NCBI GenBank assembly: GCA_022385755.1
Contig: MU278352.1
Span: 186,001 to 250,000, forward strand
Direction of reading: 5' to 3'
Origin: Trametopsis cervina
Lineage: Eukaryota; Basidiomycota; Agaricomycetes; Polyporales; Irpicaceae
DNA length: 64,000 nucleotides
In this document: in pieces, positions 56,240 to 64,000 of the stretch
Layout: every line of letters starts with the position of its first letter
Numbering within the stretch: the stretch's first letter is position 1
The notes under the pieces: generated by a model
Databases searched by the model: none
What the model was told of the DNA's origin: nothing
What the model saw: only the letters and a program-made list of their open reading frames with translations
Translations under genes and position numbers: made by a program

Positions 56240-58692
56240 ATGATAGACAACTGGCACCACGCCCCCCATAGCTATGGCTTTGCGATGGGCCCCTCGTCGT
56301 CCTACTCATCGAGCTCGTCGACGCGCTCGTCGCACCTCAGCATCCTCACATCGCCCTCCTCCGTCTCTTCTGCGCTGTCCCGCACCTCTTCCTCATCTGA
56401 AAACGCAGATCAGCCCCCGTTGTCTCCGACAACTTCCGCCGAAAACTCGCGCTCGAGCGCGAGCAAGACAGACGCTTTCTTCGCCTCGCCGTTCTCCGCC
56501 CTCTCCTCTCTGCCGCCAGAGCCACTTCATCCTGTCACTGTCGACAACAACACGTCACCCACCTCGCCCTCCGACGCGGACGTAGATAACACGCCCCGCA
56601 TGAACCCTGCGCCTGCGCCTGTGACGAAGAAGTCGCTGAACGACTCTTTCTTCAGCACCGCCTGGCCGACAGCGCCTCTCCCATCTGTGCCCAGCGAACC
56701 GACGCAGTCACATCGCGCACCGCCGTCCGCACCGGCCATAACATCTTCAATGCCCCCGCTGTCGCGGTTCTTCCCCTCTCGCATGCGCTACACAAGCGTC
56801 GACGAGCTGCCGTCAAGAGAGGGCTCACCGCGCGGATACCACCCCCCTCCCCAACCTTCTCCACCGCGCGCAAGCGCCGGAAGGCGGCAACTCGTCGAAC
56901 TGGATCCTGACGTGTACCAGCAGACGCAAGATCCGCGAGATCAACAGGATGCTGTTCCACTGCCACGTCCAGTTGCGTTAAATGTGCTTATCCCCTCAGA
57001 GCCCCAAGCTGCTGCGGGCTCGTCGAAATTACCAACCCCAGCGACTGTGCCTCCCTCACGTATGCCGCAGCTGGTCGAGTCTCCTACATCCATGGTCGAG
57101 ACAGCTGCATTGCGTCCTGGAGACGCCATCATCGAGCCCAATGGCGATGATGAAGGCGGTGAGGCGCAGTTACATCTGGTGTTGATGAAAGTACTGGGGA
57201 AGGGCGCGTTCAGTAGTGTGTGGCTCGCGAGGGATGAGACGGGGCACGTGGGCAAGTTGGAGATCACTAGGAAGGATAGTTTGAAGAAGCAGAAGAGCAA
57301 GCGGAGTCTGAGGAGGAAGGGAACTGGGCATCTGAGCCGGAGGGCGGTGAGGACGAGCGAGGGGTCGGATGATGGATATGGATCAGAGCGGGCGGTGGAG
57401 GGAACTATCCCACAGATCAAAGCTGTGAATGAAGCTCAGTCGGACGGTAGGCTGGATGCAGATGGGGTGACGGTTCGCAAAATGGTTAGAAATGTGGGGC
57501 GACTGGTTGCGTTGAAGATGACCGACAAGTCGTTGTGCGATCGAGACGACAGGACACGCGTGAGCTTCGTGCGAGAGGTGGAGGTGCTGAAGGTATGTTC
57601 GCTCATTTATCACCCCATCCACATTCGCTCACAGACATTGCAGCATATATCCCACCCATCGATCGTGTCGTACATACACGCGTTCAGCACCCCCGCCTAC
57701 CACGTCCTGGTATTGGAACACATCTCAGGCGGGGAACTCTTCGATCTCGTGTCCTCGCAGGAGACCCACACGCGACTGTACGAACCGCTGCTGCGCCGGA
57801 TATTCGGCGAGCTCGTACGCGCGGTGGGATGGATGCACGCCGTCGGGCTCGTGCACCGCGACATCAAGCTCGAGAGTACGTATCCATCCTCTCCCTCACC
57901 CGCTGACTCTCGCTGACACTTCGCACAGACATCCTGCTCACGCGCGACGCGTTCGCGGACCCCACCTCGCCTGCACCGCTCATCAAGCTCACCGACTTTG
58001 GTCTCTCACGTTTCATTGACCCCTCCACACCGCTTCTCACGACGCGCTGCGGGTCCGAGTCGTATGCCGCGCCGGAGCTGGTCACAGGGCGTCCGTACGA
58101 CGGGCGCGAGACGGACGCGTGGGCGTGCGGGATCGTGCTGTATGCGCTCGTCACGAGGAGGCTGCCGTTCGATGCTATGAACCCGCCGGGCGAGTCGTCG
58201 GGTCGCACGGATGATGCTACCGCCAGCGACGGGAGGAAGGTGAGAGGTCCGAGGAAGGATGAGAGGTTGGAGAGAAGGGCGCTGTTGATGCGCATCGCTA
58301 AAGGGGAATATACGTGGCCTGCACCTGAGGAGCCGGAGAGTAACTCGTTACGAGGGTTGGGTTTAGCTAAGAGCGAAGGCGTCAGGCGCATGGTCGGTCG
58401 GCTACTCGTCAGGGATCCAAGTAAACGAGCAAAGGTCGCGCAGCTGTGGGACGACCCGTGGCTGGCGGAAGAAGGCGCCCCGCCTCCTCCCATCCTACCC
58501 GACGATGTCATACCATATGGTGCTCCCGCTGTCGCGCCGGACGGCGCCTGGGACCCGCCACCTGACGATTCGGACACCTGGGTCGACGATGACGGCGAGT
58601 TCGGGGAAGACGACGACGACAACGACGACGGGGTGCTCGTCGATGAACATGATATTGCCGGGAGCGTGGCGTCCCAGGAGCTCATGCCATGA
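56240..58692 (+). CDS. CAMK-like serine/threonine protein kinase
   Basis: Three exons join in phase (56240-57592, 57644-57875, 57929-58692) for 782 residues. The first 300 residues are Ser/Pro-rich and disordered. The kinase domain begins at KVLGKGAFSSVW (glycine loop, about 319-327). About 100 residues rich in Lys, Arg and Ser separate this loop from the ATP lysine in LVALKMTDK (about 425), an unusual insert in the N-lobe. The catalytic loop is LVHRDIKLENILL (HRD about 521), the metal motif is DFG (about 550), and the activation segment ends in SESYAAPE. C-lobe motifs are ETDAWACGIVLYAL and LLVRDPSKRAKVAQ. The tail is acidic (EFGEDDDDNDDG). All catalytic residues are present. Fragments homologous to its 3' end (58345-58600) lie in R1, R2 and R3. 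Confidence 0.85.
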
Positions 58693-59106
58693 TCGCGTCG
58701 TCTTCCTTCATCTCATGCACTGTCGTCCTCACCCATTTTCTATCACACATCCTTCTCCTACTGCTCATCACGCTATCCAACACTGTTGCCTGCACTGCTC
58801 CCGCACCCTATCATTATCGTATGCAAACATACTCATATATTCAACCCCACACACATACACATATATACTGTAGACTCATCCCTCCACTTTTCGCCGTTCC
58901 CAAAATGTCGAATCGCGTGTTGTTGTTTTTTGTTTTCTAATAATGGTATATGTTACTATCGCCGGAAGGTTTTCACTATCATAGCTGTATTCTCGGACTT
59001 TTTTCACACAAGTAGAGACGTGATGTGGACTTCATTAAATAGTGTAAATACAAATATAGAGGCTTGTCTTCTCAGCATGTGGAGTTCCGGACCGCACTCA
59101 AGTCGG
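58693..59106. other. Convergent 3' region kinase / F5
   Basis: No gene seen. The right end (from about 59040) resembles the 3' flank after F3 (GCATGTGGAGTTCCGG). Confidence 0.4.
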
Positions 59107-60662
59107 TCAGGATACCACATTATGTGTCTCATACAGCGATACATGTCCGTCTGACCTCCCTACTTTCCAGGAGAGACGCAGTGTGTCAACAGGAACATTT
59201 CTTATGATGACCTCGACCGACTGGAGGGAATGGATAGCGTCTGCGTATTTCCGTGCCAGGTCGAAGAGTAGCCCCTCGTCGGCCTCGCGGGATCCTCGAA
59301 GCCATTTGATGGACAGGGATATCTGTTCAATGCATGTGGTCGATGGCACAGACAGCTGCTTACGACGCTTGATTGGACGTCAGCAAGAGAATAAGCTGAT
59401 GATGTATGGACTCACGAGCACATCTTGCAGTTCCTGCTGAATCATACCGTTGATTTTGAGCTCCAGCTTCCGCACGGTGGGTCCCACCACTTCGACAATT
59501 CGGTACGTATAGTACTTGCACTGTCCATCTGCCCACACATCATAGTACATCTGCGTGGGCCGGGTAAACTCCAACAGAACTTTACAGCATGCAAGATGCA
59601 CATTGACCCGTCCCAATGGCTCGTTTTCGAATATCAGTTCGCGTACAGGGCATGTTACGCCTAGGCAGTAAACCCAATAAACGTCCCCAGCAAGCCTTTT
59701 CAATGAGGGCCAACCACATCCGGAACGCCGCTGTTCTGCAATGCTTGCACGGCGTATGTGTTTGAGGTCTCTGAACTTGGGTTCTGGTTGTGGTGGTATC
59801 TGATAAAAATTGCGAACTCTGTCTGAGTTTACTCCATCGAATGTATGGCTGAGGTCGCGGAGATTTGGGAAGCGCTTCATGAGGAATGTGCCATCAGTGT
59901 AGCGGACATCTGCATCTTTGAAGTGCAAACTCGTGACATTCGAGAACACCGTTAGGGACTCCCGTATATCGGATAAGTTGCAGCGAAAGACGCGAAGGGT
60001 CTGAAGAAACTCTTGATGCGGTCTTATGGCCTCGCCGAAGTCCTCCCTATAGTTAAACTCGATATCAAGGTGGCGAAGAGGCGATTTCACGTGGGAGACA
60101 AATGATACAGCGAGTGCGCCACATGCTTTCATCTTCAGCTGCTTCAAGCTTTTGACAGACTCCAAAAATTGAATATAGAGAGGATAGCCTGTAATTTCCA
60201 GGCTTTCCAGGTTCGACGCGTTGTGCGCGACTGCCAGCAGAGCCTCTTTCTCAAAGTCCGTCCATATACCCCCTGCAGGATATCCATTGGCTATGGCGAG
60301 GGAGCGGATGTGTTGGCAACGAGAGACATCCGCCACAATGTAATGACAAAAGGACTGGAACTGCTCCCAGTCATTGTCCATGTCAATGGTTATCTGTAAG
60401 GCCAAAAGCAGCCGTATACCACCTTTATAGAGTGTACGACATGTGTACATCATCTGCAACATTGTACCCCTTTGCTCGATCTGCCGCATAACTTCGAACA
60501 AGACGTCGAAGTTCAGCTGCGGCAAACGTGTCGTACTTGAGTTAACCAACATGGAAGCTCTTGCCCGGTATTCTGTCTGAGTTGTTCATCAGTATGGATA
60601 TGGCGTCAGAGTGTGATGTTCAGCGGATAGCGCACCTGCCCGTTCTGTTGTAAATGAGCCAT
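59107..60662 (-). CDS. F-box/LRR-like protein F5
   Basis: Three exons join in phase: 60662-60636 (MAHLQQNGQ, same as F2), 60576-59416 and 59367-59107, for 482 residues. F-box-like region: LPQLNFDVLFEVMRQIEQRG, MMYTCRTLYKGGIRLL. Leucine-rich segments include ASNLESLEITGYPL, VKSLKQLKMKACGA, SPLRHLDIEFNYREDFGEAI and FSNVTSLHFKDADV. Then follow RRASIAEQRRSGCGWPSLKR, YWVYCLGVTCPVREL and the C-terminal exon (STTCIEQISLSIKWLRGSRE). The coding part is closest to F2, but its upstream flank matches the flank of F3. It therefore looks like a recombinant of the two units, placed in inverted orientation. Confidence 0.76.
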
Positions 60663-61916
60663 GAGATTCTTCTTGCCGGGTTGGAAGCAACGTGTATTGG
60701 CGAGAGGCATGTATGAGTTTGAACACAACTTAGCGCATCCACGGTCACATGACATCAAAGCGCTAATCCCACTTTACTATAGTACTCTTCCACTTACTTA
60801 CCACTGGTCCATGAACTTGGAGCCTCTCCCTCGACGCCCTCAAGTGCGAACGACCTCTATTTGTGCTGATCTCGGATCAAGTTGAACCGCCAACCATGCA
60901 CATCACGCTCAACGCACCACATCTCGCTACAGCTTGCAGAACTCGCCGCCGTGTTCTGCCCCATCGCAAGCAAAGAACTATGGGCTAGCCTCTGGAATGC
61001 GTGTGTTCTCTTCTTTACAACTTACACCTTATCCGCGCCGCACGGAACCCGGTGCGTTCGTCCAACCAACCGCGTACAACGAAGACTCGGAGGACCGGTC
61101 AGAGCGTGTATTCGTATCGCGTTGTATACAGCGGCCGCTTTTCGCGTACACGTATATGAAGAGATTCGTCTTCGTCTTCGTGATGCAGATGTAGATGCTC
61201 GACTACTGTTCGCCACCTTTTCCTTGGGTGGCAACGTGCGATTGCGCACTGGAGCTGTGTGCCGATTTCTCGGTTTGCAAGTGAGTAGAGTGGGTCTCTA
61301 TTGTATGCGCTTCTCCTCGACTGGAATATTCGTTGATTTCACAAGTACAGCACACTGACATCGCCTCGCCTCGTCTCGTCTCGTCTCACTCCGCGATATC
61401 AAACAAACCAGTACATCCGATGCAGTCTTCGTCTTCGTCTTCGTTGAATACCCGTACGCGCCACTTGCTTCGCTGACAGATTGGATGTCTGATCGGCGAT
61501 TTTGAGGAAGCCAGCCAGCAATCCGCGCTCCGGCTGAGGATTGAGGATTGAAGATGAGGATGTGCAGACGTACCTCTCGTAGCTCGCCTTTGGAGACGTG
61601 AGCGTGGATTATCAGAGGTACGTCTGCATCTCCGCCTTTACGAACGACTTCATATGGGATCCAGGTGCGTTCCCCCGCCAGACGTACACGTACCATCTCA
61701 CTACATCTCACAGAACTCGCCTCATCACACATAGCGCACCGTCCCCTTCACTTGCCCTGCGCGACGACTCTGAGGTCGTGGCAAACAGACACAGCCATGC
61801 GACGCCATACGAACCTCGATCTCGCGCATACACCCGGCTCCTCCGTTTCCTCATCGCACGACGCGCTCATATCCACCAGCCCAGCTCGTTAGCGTGCGGG
61901 ATGGTTGGAACGCTTA

Positions 61917-61980
61917 ACGAACCGCTCATAGACCGTGCTTCGCACAAAGGAAGCGAAGCGTGGGATATGAGAGGTTCGTC
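61917..61980. repeat. Fold-back element 4 (R3 copy of element 2)
   Basis: Inverted counterpart of 35555-35618 with the same arms. Confidence 0.55.
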
Positions 61981-62779
61981 TGTGCAGCGCGAGCGCGCAT
62001 AACACAGTCCACCTCCCGCGTCGATCTAGGCACCACATATACACCACTCATCTGCACTGCAGCCGTCGTCATTGTACGTCTGGTCCTGCCCGCACCCACA
62101 AATTTCGTTGAACATGCGCTCGCTTCGACAGAGTGCATGCTAGTCAGCGAACGAATCGCTCGTATGTTCGAACAGAAATGGGGCCTTGGAGGACGCTCGA
62201 GTTCGGTGCCGCCTCTAGAGCCACCCACGATCCCCGCGCACAGAACGAACGTAGCCCCCCTCATTTGGGTGACGTCGCGAAAACAATCAGCACCCGACCT
62301 GCGAGTATATGCGTCTCGTCTCGTCTCTCGACCCAGCCTCTTCATGTGGTCCGCGCCTCATCTCACTGGGACTCTCAGGACGGGTCGTAATCATGAGCAG
62401 GGACGGTCAAGATGGCCTTTGCCGGTCAAAGCCCTCCTCCCCCCGATGCAAAGGCACGTCGAGTCTCGCAATCCACCCTCCCTCTCGCAGGACGCGGGCA
62501 GGCGGGAGGAATAGTATGCGCGCGGACATCTCTCTGGACGTGCAACCCGAACATGGAAGTGCTTAGCGAACTCGCGTCTATCTACAAGCACCTGCCTTCG
62601 TGCCGTTCATCCTTGACCCGGGACATTCGACCCACACATGCACGTGCGCATGCGCAGAGGCAACTCCTTGGCCGGTCCGTATTCCCCCCTAGGCAAATTG
62701 CGCGCTATGTCATCAGAGATTTAGCATGCCAGAACGCGACGGATCTACACCATCCGCCTACAGCAAACAATCTCACGCG

Positions 62780-62900
62780 TAGTCTCTACGTCGACGCTCG
62801 ACGAGCTGCCACCAAAAGCCAAAGACTCCATTCAGCATCGCACAACCCATGAGAACGCAAGTGGCACGTCGACGAGGGTGTCTAGGGTGTCCAGCGCGAC
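62780..62900 (-). pseudogene. DUF6593 3'-end fragment in R3
   Basis: On the minus strand it matches 34550-34680, including GACACCCTAGACACCCTCGT and the CTCATGGGTTGTG intron counterpart. Confidence 0.65.
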
Positions 62901-62904
62901 GAGG

Positions 62905-63140
62905 TCAAGCAGTTCGTTACGAGGTCTAGGCTTAGCTCGGAGCGCAGGGGTCGGTAGGCTGTTCGTCAGGGATCCAAGAAAGCAAGGGAAGATCAACTCG
63001 TAGCTGGTGGAAGAAGATGCCGGCCCTCTCTCACCTCTCCCCTCTCCCCTCCTCCCCTCCTCCCCTCCTGCCCAACGGTGGTGCTTCCGCACTCGCCTGG
63101 TCCACACCGCTTGACGACTCGGAAACCTGGATTCGTGATG
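62905..63140 (+). pseudogene. Kinase C-terminal fragment in R3
   Basis: Aligns in plus orientation with 58345-58600: TCGTTACGAGG, GTCAGGGATCCAAG, CTGGTGGAAGAAG, then CGACTCGGAxACCTGG. The frame ends in a stop after GGGATCCAAG. Confidence 0.65.
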
Positions 63141-64000
63141 CAGATGCATACAGGTGCTCCGCCACCTTTACGCTTGAACGTGCGACTGCGATTTGTGACT
63201 GGAACTGTGCGCCAATTTTCCGGTTTATGGGTGAGTGGGACTCTGCTGCTGCGCTCTCACCCCGGCTAGAGGTTCGACAAGCTTCGGTCAACACCCGTAC
63301 GCACCGTTTGCTCTTGCTTTGATGACATATTAGGTGTCTGATCAGCGATGCGGGACTGAACGACCCTTGGCCACCAGCGAGACGGGGTTTTTGAAGACGT
63401 TCGGTGCGCGCTGCATGAGCGGGGGCTTACGCAGCAGTACGAGCAAGCGTACCCGACTTCCGAGTATATGTGTACGCCCCGTCTCTCCGAGCCAGCCTCT
63501 CCTATCTTCTCCGCATCTCATCTCTCACTATGACTCTCAGGATGGGACATATCATGAGCAGGAATGGAGGAGTATCTTCGCTTCCTCGGTGTGTGCGATG
63601 TAGAGCAAGATGGCCTTTGTCGGTCGAGAAGAAAGGGGGCCTTTGAGGATGCTCGACTTCGGTGCGCGCCGCTGCCGCTTCCAGAGCCCCCCACGATCCG
63701 TACGCAGACGATCGCATCTCGTACGCCCACTCACTTTGGAGAATGTGGCGAAAGCAAAAGCAGTGCGAGCAAGCGCGCCCAACGTCCGAGGATGTGCGTG
63801 CGTCATTCCGAGCCAGCCTATCATATGTGGTATTCAGCTCACTGGAACTGACAGGACGGACAGTATCATGTGTAGGGACTGCGGTCCATGCCGGCGCCGT
63901 GGTGACTTTGCTGCTGTAGTAGTCGTCCGCGATCTCTGAAGTATAACAGCGTCGATCGCCATACTCGGAGGCTCTGTACCGCATGTGCACATGAACACTT

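Larger units (their letters stand above)
60663..64000 (-). repeat. Repeat block R3, inverted copy of R1
   Basis: Read on the minus strand, this block repeats R1 from the F3 promoter back to about 33.3 kb and runs off the right edge. The segment opposite 35.1-36.75 kb is almost identical, with one amino-acid difference (ITHAH versus IIHAH) in a shared 110-codon frame. The rest is more diverged. It carries the same captured fragments. The window end is inside the repeat, so another F-box gene may lie just beyond. Confidence 0.8.

Noticed and set aside
33093..64000. Repeat blocks as LTR retrotransposons
   Set aside because: No gag/pol domains, primer-binding site or long terminal repeats could be recognised, and captured fragments keep introns.
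1..64000. tRNA or rRNA genes
   Set aside because: A reading for B-box like GGTTCGANTCC and paired arms gave no convincing candidate; a tRNAscan-SE run would decide.

Overview
This is nuclear DNA of a filamentous basidiomycete, most likely an Agaricomycete of polypore type (inference from gene content). Genes are dense and on both strands, and most are split by many 45-95 bp GT-AG introns. Families typical of these fungi are present: DUF6593, a DUF6987-like pair, an SLC41-type transporter, F-box/LRR expansions and a UstYa-like remnant. No bacterial, viral or plasmid feature was seen. Gene models were built by joining reading frames across splice sites that preserve phase.

Left part (1-27.4 kb). 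Housekeeping genes are a PER1-type GPI-lipid remodelling protein (partial, minus), divergent from an Ada3/Ngg1 SAGA subunit; a proline iminopeptidase; an SLC41/MgtE-like Mg2+ transporter; ribose-phosphate diphosphokinase; mitochondrial tryptophanyl-tRNA synthetase; a DUF6593 protein; and a short intronless P450-like protein. Between 5.2 and 15.4 kb is a fast-evolving island. It holds three intact GNAT acetyltransferase paralogs with the same seven-exon plan, one truncated GNAT, a pair of tiny secreted-peptide genes, a direct segmental duplication carrying two paralogous coiled-coil genes (one with a 21-bp repeat expansion), and a UstYa-like remnant. A trypsin-like protease pseudogene follows.

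Right part (28-64 kb). Five paralogous three-exon F-box/LRR-like genes (F1-F5) lie among large dispersed repeats. Repeat blocks R1 (33.1-36.9 kb) and R2 (38.5-41.1 kb) follow F2 and F3. R3 (60.7 kb to the right edge) is an inverted copy of R1 next to F5. The blocks carry decayed pieces of two host genes that also occur intact in this window, the 3' end of the protein kinase at 56-58.7 kb and the 3' end of the DUF6593 gene at 23-24 kb, joined tail to tail. Single-copy genes between the repeats are two DUF6987-like paralogs, a CBM21/PP1-regulatory (glycogen-targeting) protein, a divergent F-box gene and the Ser/Thr kinase.

The genes do not form an evident pathway. The main story is genome dynamics: tandem, direct and inverted duplication, gene-fragment capture at DNA level, and local birth and decay of F-box, GNAT and small-secreted-peptide families beside stable housekeeping genes.
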